Assembly (NCBI RefSeq): GCF_014287705.1
Contig: NZ_JACOOY010000019.1
Coordinates: 3,924 to 67,923 of the forward strand
Direction: 5' to 3'
DNA from: Dorea_D hominis
Lineage (GTDB): Bacteria > Bacillota > Clostridia > Lachnospirales > Lachnospiraceae
DNA length: 64,000 bases
Shown: piece after piece, positions 1 to 7,333 of the stretch
Layout: every line of letters starts with the position of its first letter
How positions within the stretch are numbered: the stretch's first letter is position 1
Position numbers and translations under genes: made by a program
Notes under the pieces: model-generated
Seen by the model: only the letters and a program-made list of their open reading frames with translations
Database searches by the model: none
Told to the model about the DNA's origin: nothing

Positions 1-893
1 TCCATCGCACCTTCTGCACCGCCTGCGCCAATGATCGTATGCACTTCATCCAGAAATAAAATGATATCTCCAGCATTCTCTACTTCACGGATCAGCCGTT
101 TCATACGTTCTTCAAATTCTCCGCGGTACTTCGTGCCTGCAAGCATTCCCGCAAGATCCATCGTATAAATCCGCCTGTTCTTCATACTTTCCGGAACAAT
201 TCCTGCAGCAATTCGGGCTGCAAGACCTTCGATCACTGCGGTCTTTCCTACCCCCGGTTCGCCGACTAGGCACGGATTGTTCTTTGTTCTTCTGCTCAAG
301 ATCTCCATCAGACGCTCAATCTCTTTCTCTCGTCCGATCACCGGATCTAATTTGCCTTCTTCTGCACGCAGTGTCAGATCTGTTCCATACTGATCCAGCA
401 CGGAATCCTTTCTTCCACCTGCATCTGCTGCCATATCCTCCATCATCTCTCTCGGATCAACACCGGATACAAGCCAGATATCCTGTGATATCTTCTGCAG
501 ACTGATATTTAACGTCTGCAATATTCTTGCCGCCACACAGTCTGCATCATGCACAAGCGCAAGGAGCATGTGTTCTGTTCCTATCTTATCTGCATGCACG
601 CGCACTGCTTCTATCTTACTCTCTTCTAACACAAATTCCAATCTTGGACTGTTCTTAATACTTCTGCTGTCAATCGTCTGTATACCTGCAACCGGAGTTA
701 CAAGTTCATTAATAACCTGCACGAGACGTTCTTCATCCACACGGTTCATTGCCAGCACCTGTCCTGCAACACCTGTAAATACTTTCTGTAATGCAAGCAG
801 TAAATGCTCAGTTCCTATATAAGGATGATGCAGCTCCTTCGCAATTGTCCTGGACAGGCGAAGCGCCTCTTTTGCCTGTTCTGTATAAATCAT
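1..893 (-). CDS. clpC: ClpC-type AAA+ ATPase, N-terminal part (cut by window edge)
   Basis: This is the first 297 residues of an Hsp100/ClpC unfoldase, which feeds damaged or tagged proteins to the ClpP protease in the cytosol. The start is the ATG at 893. Residues 1-145 hold the two ClpN repeats (the first begins MIYTEQAKEALRLS). The first AAA+ module follows with Walker A GEPGVGKT at about 211-218 and Walker B ILFLDEVHT near 279-287. The start codon overlaps the stop of the upstream GntR gene as ATGA, so the two are probably translated together. The rest of the gene lies beyond the window. ClpC rather than ClpB is inferred from the short spacing between the N domain and the first AAA module. 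Confidence 0.93.
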   Translation of the reverse strand, partial: MIYTEQAKEALRLSRTIAKELHHPYIGTEHLLLALQKVFTGVAGQVLAMNRVDEERLVQVINELVTPVAGIQTIDSRSIKNSPRLEFVLEESKIEAVRVHADKIGTEHMLLALVHDADCVAARILQTLNISLQKISQDIWLVSGVDPREMMEDMAADAGGRKDSVLDQYGTDLTLRAEEGKLDPVIGREKEIERLMEILSRRTKNNPCLVGEPGVGKTAVIEGLAARIAAGIVPESMKNRRIYTMDLAGMLAGTKYRGEFEERMKRLIREVENAGDIILFLDEVHTIIGAGGAEGAM

Positions 894-1273
894 TCTGTCT
901 TTCCTTTCCCGTATTCATCAAAAATCTCATCAACCAGAGTATGAACTTCTTCTCTGGTTATATTCTTACAGCATCCCTTTGCCAGAAGGATTCTTAACTG
1001 TCCTTCCAACTTCAGAAGCGCTCTCGCTTTGTCTACGTCAATGGCGATCACAGCACCTCGTCTGCGGTCAAGCTGTATAAAGCCTTCCTGCTTTAAAATA
1101 GAATATGCCTTGTTCACCGTATGCATATTAATCCCTATATTGTCTGCAAGACGTCTGACCGACGGAAGCGTATCACCTTCTTTGATCATCTCTGTTGCAA
1201 TTCCCATAATGATCTGGTTCTGCAACTGTACATAGATTGCTTCATCGCTGTTAAAATCAACTTCTATCAGCAC
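890..1273 (-). CDS. GntR family regulator, short YtrA-like type
   Basis: A 127-residue DNA-binding regulator. Residues 10-75 form the winged helix-turn-helix of the GntR family (IYVQLQNQIIMGIATEMI, then LPSVRRLADNIGINMHTVNKAY). The remaining roughly 45 residues are too short for a ligand domain, which is typical of the YtrA subgroup. The start has an AAAGGTGATA ribosome site directly before ATG. It overlaps clpC by four bases (ATGA), so it probably controls or senses something tied to clpC expression, much as CtsR does in bacilli; that role is inference from position only. Confidence 0.9.
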   Translation of the reverse strand: MLIEVDFNSDEAIYVQLQNQIIMGIATEMIKEGDTLPSVRRLADNIGINMHTVNKAYSILKQEGFIQLDRRRGAVIAIDVDKARALLKLEGQLRILLAKGCCKNITREEVHTLVDEIFDEYGKGKTE

Positions 1274-1318
1274 ATTATCACCTTTTTCATTTTGTTATAC
1301 AACCACTATAACACAATT

Positions 1319-1354
1319 AAAGAGAGCTTACAATAAAAACTGTAAGCTCTCTTT
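1319..1354 (-). terminator. Hairpin terminator downstream of ald
   Basis: A perfect 13-bp inverted repeat (1319-1331 with 1342-1354, loop 10 nt). It lies between the stop of ald and the start of the GntR gene. The T-tract on the minus strand is short, so termination may be partial. Confidence 0.6.
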
Positions 1355-1391
1355 CGCAACTTTGAAGGAATTAAGTTTGGAAATTTCTCTC

Positions 1392-2507
1392 TTATACGAG
1401 TGTATGGATATCTGCATATTCGTAGCAGTCATAACTGTCTGCAACGTTCTTACATGTCAGTTTTCCATCGTATGTATTAATTGCTGAGAAAATCACTTCG
1501 TTATCTTTACAAGCCTGCTCCAGACCTTTTCCTGCAATCTGAAGTCCATAGCTTAATGTTGCATTCGTAAGTGCAATTGTAGATGTTCTCGGAACTGCTC
1601 CAGGCATATTTCCTACACAGTAATGTACGATTCCGTCTTCAATAAAAATCGGATCATCATGATACGTAACTTTTGTTGTCTCACCGCATCCGCCCTGGTC
1701 AACTGCCACGTCAACAAATACAGCACCTGGTTTCATCTCTTTTAAATATGCTTTTTTAAACAGCTTCGGTGCAGATTTACCAGGAATCAGAACAGAACCG
1801 ATTACAAGATCTGCCTCTTTTACTGCATGTTCGATATTGGAATCATTAGATGCAAGTGTCTGGATTCTTGCTCCAAAAATATCATCCAGATATGCAAGTC
1901 TCTTTAAATTAATATCAAGGATTGTTACATTGGCACCCATACCTACTGCGATCTTGCATGCGTTCGTTCCTACAGAACCACCGCCTAAGATTACAATATT
2001 AGCCTTTGGTGTACCTGGAACACCTGCCAGGAGAACACCTTCTCCGCCAAAACGTTTTTCGAGGTATTTCGCGCCTTCCTGAATACTCAGACGGCCTGCA
2101 ATCTGGCTCATCGGTGCAAGAAGCGGAATACTTCCGTCACGCTCGATCAATGTCTCATATGCAACGCCTTTTACTTTTCCATTCAGGAGTGCATCTGTCT
2201 GCGGTTTGTCCGCTGCCAGATGTAAATATGTATAAAGAATCAGGCCTTCATGGAATAATGGATATTCTTCCGGAAGAGGCTCTTTTACTTTGATCATCAT
2301 CTCAACGGTGTCCCATACTTCTTTTGCGGAATCAATCATGATTGCGCCCGCATCTTCATACTCTTTGTCTGTAAAGCCGGAGCCAACCCCTGCGCCTTTT
2401 TCGATATAAACTTCATGTCCTGCATTTTTGTAACTCTTTACATTGTTAGGGGTCATACCTACACGAAATTCATTGTTTTTGATTTCTTTTACGCATCCAA
2501 CTTTCAT
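1392..2507 (-). CDS. ald: Alanine dehydrogenase
   Basis: A 371-residue enzyme, the usual length for Ald, which interconverts L-alanine and pyruvate with NAD and ammonia in the cytosol. It opens with MKVGCVKEIKNNEFRVGMTP, the conserved N-terminal signature. The NAD-binding Rossmann fold is visible near residue 170 (VILGGGSVGTNACKIAVGMG), and the conserved His lies in LYTYLHLAADK. The ribosome site CAGGAGGTAG sits just upstream of the ATG. The gene is monocistronic with its own terminator and is divergent from an RpiR-type regulator, which may control it. Confidence 0.96.
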   Translation of the reverse strand: MKVGCVKEIKNNEFRVGMTPNNVKSYKNAGHEVYIEKGAGVGSGFTDKEYEDAGAIMIDSAKEVWDTVEMMIKVKEPLPEEYPLFHEGLILYTYLHLAADKPQTDALLNGKVKGVAYETLIERDGSIPLLAPMSQIAGRLSIQEGAKYLEKRFGGEGVLLAGVPGTPKANIVILGGGSVGTNACKIAVGMGANVTILDINLKRLAYLDDIFGARIQTLASNDSNIEHAVKEADLVIGSVLIPGKSAPKLFKKAYLKEMKPGAVFVDVAVDQGGCGETTKVTYHDDPIFIEDGIVHYCVGNMPGAVPRTSTIALTNATLSYGLQIAGKGLEQACKDNEVIFSAINTYDGKLTCKNVADSYDCYEYADIHTLV

Positions 2508-2555
2508 TTTTACTACCTCCTGTTTTACTGATGTCGTTTCTTTTTAGTTTCCGGG

Positions 2556-2707
2556 ATAATATTTTTCATCTTTCATTTTTTATGAAGAATATTATTCATT
2601 TATCTCTAAAATTATACTAACACAACCCTTTCTGTTATGCAATAAAAGTTATTTATTTCACGAAAGTTTTATTTTCGTTAATAATATGTCAATTGTGCCG
2701 ACAATTG
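2556..2707. promoter_or_regulatory. Two inverted repeats between ald and the RpiR regulator
   Basis: The 287-bp divergent spacer holds two dyads. One has 14-base arms at 2556-2569 and 2582-2595 (ATAATATTTTTCAT with ATGAAGAATATTAT, one mismatch). The other has 7-base perfect arms, CAATTGT (2690-2696) and ACAATTG (2701-2707), beside a minus-strand TTGACA at 2687-2692. They are candidate operators for the adjacent RpiR protein. A promoter with a good -10 box is not evident. Confidence 0.4.
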
Positions 2708-2794
2708 CACTTGCATATTTAGGCTTTTCATGATTAAATTTAAGTTAGAAATATCTCATTTCTATTTATATGTAAAAAAACTGAGGAATAGACT

Positions 2795-3652
2795 ATGAAA
2801 GAACTAAGAGAAACAATACATAATGCAACTCTGACAAAAACGCAGAAGCTGATTGCCAAATATGTTCTGGACAATTCAGCCGATGCCTGCTTTATGACTT
2901 CAACGGATATCGCCGACACTCTTGGCGTAAGCGAATCTTCTGTCGTACGGTTCAGCCGCTCTCTGGGTTACAGTGGATTTATGGAATTCCAGAAATCCCT
3001 GCGAAAGGATTATCAGGATAAGGTGCTGAGCATTTCCAGCTCCATTACTGTACCTTCACAGCGAGTTGCCAAGCAGGCAAAATTGGAAACTAATTCAGAT
3101 TATATTAAAAGACATTATAAAAATACAACGAAAAATCTGGATACTATTTTTTCGCAGAATGCAACTTCTGCTTTTGATGAAGCTGCAAATATTATTATCA
3201 ACAGCAGACACAAATATATCGTTGCATCCCGCGGCAATGCATGTCTGGGCGATTATTTCCTTCTGTACCTGAAGCATATGGTACGCGGAGTGGAAAGCAC
3301 TTCTTCCGCTTCCATCAGCCCGATTGATCATATGTGTAATATTTCAAAAGAGGACTGCCTGATCGTATTCAGCTTTCCAAGGTACTCTTCCATGGATAAA
3401 CTTGCTGTACAGATGGCATGTGATGCCGGCGCACAGATTATTCTTTTCACAGACAAGCCAAGTGCACTTCTCGCACCTTATGCCACTGTTCTGATTACAG
3501 TTCCGGTTGACAGCAATGCTTTTTTCAATTCTCTTGTCGCACCACAGTTTGCATGTGAAGCACTGCTTGATACGATCAGCCACCATGTGAAGGGCATTGA
3601 GAAGCGGCTGAAAAAAATCGACCAGTACTTAAGTGAGCTGGGCACATATTGA
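2795..3652 (+). CDS. MurR/RpiR family regulator with SIS domain
   Basis: A 285-residue transcription regulator. Residues 1-77 carry the RpiR helix-turn-helix (LTKTQKLIAKYVLDN, then TSTDIADTLGVSESSVVRFSRSLGYSGF). Residues about 125-255 form a sugar-phosphate-binding SIS domain (YIVASRGNACLGDYFLLYL, then IVFSFPRYS). Members normally sense a phosphosugar. It is divergent from ald, and the two dyads between them suggest local or self control, but the effector cannot be read from sequence. It ends before a long hairpin shared with purD. Confidence 0.88.
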   Translation: MKELRETIHNATLTKTQKLIAKYVLDNSADACFMTSTDIADTLGVSESSVVRFSRSLGYSGFMEFQKSLRKDYQDKVLSISSSITVPSQRVAKQAKLETNSDYIKRHYKNTTKNLDTIFSQNATSAFDEAANIIINSRHKYIVASRGNACLGDYFLLYLKHMVRGVESTSSASISPIDHMCNISKEDCLIVFSFPRYSSMDKLAVQMACDAGAQIILFTDKPSALLAPYATVLITVPVDSNAFFNSLVAPQFACEALLDTISHHVKGIEKRLKKIDQYLSELGTY

Positions 3653-3725
3653 TATGTTTAACGTCAAAACACGCTCTGTGAGTTTTATTCGTTGATTAGC
3701 GGTCGTCAGATGCCGCCATAACAAG

Positions 3726-3797
3726 AAGCCAGCTTCCGGTTAGCGGATGATGTATCCTGATACAGAGACACATCATCCGCTAACCGGAAGCTGGCTT
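3726..3797. terminator. Bidirectional terminator with a 28-bp perfect stem
   Basis: Arms 3726-3753 and 3770-3797 are perfectly complementary over 28 bases with a 16-nt loop, which itself holds a GTATC/GATAC mini-dyad. It lies between the convergent RpiR gene and purD and is followed on the plus strand by a T-rich run. The arms are much longer than an ordinary terminator needs. Confidence 0.75.
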
Positions 3798-3822
3798 TTA
3801 TGTTTTTAATAAATACTATATT

Positions 3823-5097
3823 TTACATTGCATCGTCAATCGCTTTACCGATATCATGACGCATATATTTGTTTGCAAATTCTACCCATTCTGTTGCTGC
3901 ATAAGCATTTGCACGGGCTTCTTTTAAATCTTTTCCTTTTGCAGTAATTCCAAGAACACGTCCTCCGTTTGTGACGATCTGTCCATCGTTTTCTTTCGTC
4001 CCTGCATGGAAACAATAATATCCGTCTGCATCATCGAATTTTTCCAGACCGTGGATTGGAATTCCTTTTTCGTATTTGACCGGATATCCATCACTTGCCA
4101 GAACGACACATACTGCTGCATTGTCTTCAAACTGCAGATCTACCTGATCAAGCGTTCCATCTATGCAGGCTTCTACTACTTCCAAAATATCATTCTTCAT
4201 ACGTGGCAGGACAACCTGTGCTTCCGGATCTCCGAATCGGGCATTGTACTCCAACACTTTCGGACCAGCTTCTGTCAGCATGAGTCCGAAGAAAATCACA
4301 CCTTTAAATGGTCTTCCTTCAGCTTTCATGGCATCAACCGTTGCCTGATAAATATATTTATTACAGAAATCTTCTACCTCTTTTGTGTAGAACGGGCTTG
4401 GCGAGAATGTACCCATTCCGCCGGTATTAAGTCCTGTATCTCCGTCTCCTGCACGTTTATGATCCTGTGCAGAAGTCATTGTCTTAATTGTATTTCCATC
4501 TACGAAAGAAAGGACAGAGACTTCACGTCCAACCATGAACTCTTCAATCACCATTTCGTTACCGGCAGAGCCAAATTTCTTATCCAGCATAATCGTCTTC
4601 ACGCCTTCTTTTGCCTCTTCCAGTGTATTGCAGATCAGTACACCTTTTCCGAGTGCCAATCCGTCTGCTTTTAATACAACCGGCATCTTTGCTGTCTTCA
4701 GATAATCAAGTGCCTTATCCGGATCTGTAAAATTCTCATAAGCAGCCGTTGGAATATTGTATTTTTTCATCAGATCTTTGGAAAATGCTTTTGAACCTTC
4801 CAGAATTGCTGCATTCTTTCTTGGTCCGAATGTACGAATACCTTCTGCTTCCAGCGCATCTACCAGTCCGCCTACCAAAGGATCATCCATTCCGACGATA
4901 ACGAGATCGATGTCCTTTTTCTTTGCAAAAGCTACAATTTTGTCAAATTCCATCGCTCCGATTGGCGCACACTCTGCAATCTGTGCTATTCCTGCATTCC
5001 CCGGAACACAGTATATCTTATCTGCCTTCGGACTCTTTGCTACACAATAAGCAATTGCATGTTCTCTTCCGCCACTACCTACGATCAATACATTCAT
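3823..5097 (-). CDS. purD: Phosphoribosylamine--glycine ligase
   Basis: GAR synthetase, the second step of purine synthesis: it joins glycine to phosphoribosylamine using ATP. The 424-residue length is normal. It begins MNVLIVGSGGREHAIAYCVA, the family signature, and has the ATP-grasp core (VVLKADGLALGKGVLIC; NTGGMGTFSPSPF; YNARFGDPEAQVVLPRM). I chose the ATG at 5097 because GGAGG lies 8 bases upstream; a GTG at 5112 would add five residues but has no better site. The ribosome site lies in the end of purN, so the genes are tightly packed. It is the last gene of purE-M-N-D. Confidence 0.96.
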   Translation of the reverse strand: MNVLIVGSGGREHAIAYCVAKSPKADKIYCVPGNAGIAQIAECAPIGAMEFDKIVAFAKKKDIDLVIVGMDDPLVGGLVDALEAEGIRTFGPRKNAAILEGSKAFSKDLMKKYNIPTAAYENFTDPDKALDYLKTAKMPVVLKADGLALGKGVLICNTLEEAKEGVKTIMLDKKFGSAGNEMVIEEFMVGREVSVLSFVDGNTIKTMTSAQDHKRAGDGDTGLNTGGMGTFSPSPFYTKEVEDFCNKYIYQATVDAMKAEGRPFKGVIFFGLMLTEAGPKVLEYNARFGDPEAQVVLPRMKNDILEVVEACIDGTLDQVDLQFEDNAAVCVVLASDGYPVKYEKGIPIHGLEKFDDADGYYCFHAGTKENDGQIVTNGGRVLGITAKGKDLKEARANAYAATEWVEFANKYMRHDIGKAIDDAM

Positions 5098-5112
5098 CTT
5101 CTCGTCCTCCAC

Positions 5113-5739
5113 TTATTCATTCACTGTTGCAATTCTTTCTGTCACACTTACTTTTCCATTAGCGATCAGGTCAATCGCTCTTGGCAGGATCTGCCACTCT
5201 GCCTGCTCCATCACACGTCGCTGAAGTATCTGCGGAGTATCTCCATTCTGTACTTCCACCGCTTTCTGCAGGATGATCGGTCCTGTATCAGTTCCTTCAT
5301 CCACAAAATGCACGGTCGCGCCGACCACTTTCACACCTCTTGCAAGTGCCGCTTCATGTACTTTCAGTCCATAATATCCAGTCCCGCAAAAAGACGGGAT
5401 CAGAGACGGATGTATATTAATGATACGGTGTTCATATTTACGGATCATCTCCGGTGGAATTACAACCAGAAATCCAGCCAGCACGATAAGATCCGGTTCC
5501 ATCGCATCAACCACATCAAGCAGTGCCCTGTTAAATTCTGTTCTGTCTGAAAACTGCTTAGGTGAAATACACTGTGCAGCAATACCATTCTCCTCTGCCC
5601 TTGTCAGTGCATATGCATTCTGATTATTGCTGATCACACCTGCAATCCGGGTATTTGTAATCTTGCCGGAATGAACTGCGTCAATGATCGCCTGAAGATT
5701 CGTTCCTCCGCCGGATACCATTACAACTACATTTAGCAT
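5113..5739 (-). CDS. purN: Phosphoribosylglycinamide formyltransferase
   Basis: GAR transformylase, the folate-dependent third step of purine synthesis. It has 208 residues. The family signature VVMVSGGGTNLQAIID is at the N-terminus. The catalytic Asn-x-His is seen in RIINIHPSLIPSF and the catalytic Asp in DEGTDTGPII. The start overlaps the end of purM by seven bases, indicating translational coupling within the purE-M-N-D operon. Confidence 0.96.
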   Translation of the reverse strand: MLNVVVMVSGGGTNLQAIIDAVHSGKITNTRIAGVISNNQNAYALTRAEENGIAAQCISPKQFSDRTEFNRALLDVVDAMEPDLIVLAGFLVVIPPEMIRKYEHRIINIHPSLIPSFCGTGYYGLKVHEAALARGVKVVGATVHFVDEGTDTGPIILQKAVEVQNGDTPQILQRRVMEQAEWQILPRAIDLIANGKVSVTERIATVNE

Positions 5740-6758
5740 AAGGTAACTCCTTTTTCTCCTGCTTCAATATGTCCTACAACATACGGTTCATCTCCTGCTG
5801 CCTTAATTGCTTCCATTGTCTTATCAACATCTGCCGGATCAACTGCAACGATCATACCCAATCCCATATTGTATGTATTGTACATCATCTGCTCTTCAAT
5901 ATCGCCTTTCTCAGCAAGCAGTTTGAAGATTGGTGGTACCGGATAGCTGTCTTTTTCTACAACTGCATGCATACCGTCAATGAGCATACGAGGAATATTT
6001 TCATAAAATCCACCACCGGTAATATGGCTGCAGGCTTTTACTGTTACACCGACATTTTTCACATTCTTTAAAGCTTTTACATAGATTCTTGTCGGAGCAA
6101 GTAACGCCTCTCCAAGCGTCTTGCCAAGTTCATCATAATAAGTATCCAGAGATTCTTTTGTCATCTCAAAAACTTTGCGGACGAGAGAAAAACCATTACT
6201 GTGTACACCGCTGGACGCCATACCAATCAGTACATCGCCTGCTTTTAAATTCTCCCCTGTGATCATATCTTTCTTATCGCAGACACCAACTGCAAAACCA
6301 GCCAGATCATAGTCATTCTCCGGCATAAGTCCCGGATGCTCTGCTGTCTCTCCACCAATCAGCGCCGCCTCTGACTGAAGGCATCCTTCTGCAACACCAC
6401 TTACGATTGCTGCGATCTTCTCCGGATAATTCTTGCCACACGCAATATAATCCAAGAAAAATAACGGTTCTCCACCTGCACATGCAATATCATTGACACA
6501 CATTGCTACTGCATCGATCCCGATCGTATCATGCTTGTCCATGACCATGGCAAGTTTCACTTTTGTTCCACATCCATCTGTTCCGGATAAGAGCACCGGC
6601 TCTTCCATCTCTTTAATCTTTGTAAGAGAAAATGCTCCTGAGAATCCTCCCAGTCCGCCTAAAACTTCCGGACGCATTGTTTTCTTTACATGCTCCTTCA
6701 TCAGTTCTACTGATCTATAACCTGCCTCAATATCGACACCAGCTTTTTTGTAATCCAT
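5733..6758 (-). CDS. purM: Phosphoribosylformylglycinamidine cyclo-ligase
   Basis: AIR synthetase, which closes the imidazole ring of the purine precursor using ATP. Its 341 residues match the family. It begins MDYKKAGVDIEAG, a typical PurM start. Other conserved blocks are GGLGGFSGAF, LLSGTDGCGTKVKLA, GGETAEHPGL, SSGVHSNGFSLVR and HITGGGFYENIPRM. It lies 23 bases downstream of purE and overlaps purN, so it is an internal operon gene. Confidence 0.96.
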   Translation of the reverse strand: MDYKKAGVDIEAGYRSVELMKEHVKKTMRPEVLGGLGGFSGAFSLTKIKEMEEPVLLSGTDGCGTKVKLAMVMDKHDTIGIDAVAMCVNDIACAGGEPLFFLDYIACGKNYPEKIAAIVSGVAEGCLQSEAALIGGETAEHPGLMPENDYDLAGFAVGVCDKKDMITGENLKAGDVLIGMASSGVHSNGFSLVRKVFEMTKESLDTYYDELGKTLGEALLAPTRIYVKALKNVKNVGVTVKACSHITGGGFYENIPRMLIDGMHAVVEKDSYPVPPIFKLLAEKGDIEEQMMYNTYNMGLGMIVAVDPADVDKTMEAIKAAGDEPYVVGHIEAGEKGVTLC

Positions 6759-6781
6759 AACTCGTCTCCTTTGTGTATGTT

Positions 6782-7291
6782 TTATTTATTTAAATATGCT
6801 TCGTATCCGATTTCATCCAGTTTTGCAGCTTTTGCCTGTACTGTCTCTTTCATCTCTGTTGTATAAGCTTTAAGCTTTTCAAGAAGCTCTGCGTCTGAAA
6901 CTGCAAGAATCTTAGCTGCAAGAATTGCTGCGTTCATACCACCATCAATTGCTACTGTGGCAACCGGGATTCCAGGTGGCATCTGTACAATTGAAAACAG
7001 TGCATCTTCACCCGCCAAGTTCTTACCTGACATCGGCACTCCTACAACCGGCATCGGGAATAATGCCGCACACATTCCCGGAAGATGTGCTGCCATACCT
7101 GCACCTGCTATGATTACTTTAATTCCTTTTCCTTCTGCGGATTTCGCCCAGTCGAAGAAAACATCTGGTTCTCTGTGCGCTGAGATAATCGTCATCTCAT
7201 AATCAATCCCTAATTTTTCCAACATCGCTGCAGCTTTGCTCATTACTTTTAAATCCGAGTCGCTGCCCATCACAATTCCTACTTTTGGCAT
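6782..7291 (-). CDS. purE: N5-carboxyaminoimidazole ribonucleotide mutase (class I)
   Basis: PurE moves the carboxyl group from N5-CAIR to C4 in purine synthesis. It has 169 residues. The signature VGIVMGSDSDLKVMSKAA and the active-site segment ISAHREPD are both present, as is the glycine-rich AGAGMAAHLPGM. It heads the purE-M-N-D run. No PurK reading frame adjoins it, and no purine riboswitch can be seen in the 42-bp gap upstream, so expression may come from the preceding peptidase transcript. Confidence 0.96.
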   Translation of the reverse strand: MPKVGIVMGSDSDLKVMSKAAAMLEKLGIDYEMTIISAHREPDVFFDWAKSAEGKGIKVIIAGAGMAAHLPGMCAALFPMPVVGVPMSGKNLAGEDALFSIVQMPPGIPVATVAIDGGMNAAILAAKILAVSDAELLEKLKAYTTEMKETVQAKAAKLDEIGYEAYLNK

Positions 7292-7333
7292 TTTTCTCTT
7301 CCTTTCTGTTCTTCTACTATTGAAAATATTACA

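Noticed and set aside
4006..4674. 222-residue open frame antisense to purD
   Set aside because: It is the mirror of a strongly conserved enzyme gene, has no ribosome site, and its Cys/Phe-rich translation is typical of a shadow frame.
5059..5550. 163-residue open frame antisense to purN
   Set aside because: Shadow of purN; composition and lack of start signals speak against it.
7292..7333. Possible purine riboswitch or promoter ahead of purE
   Set aside because: The gap is only 42 bases, too short for a purine aptamer, and no -35/-10 pair is seen.
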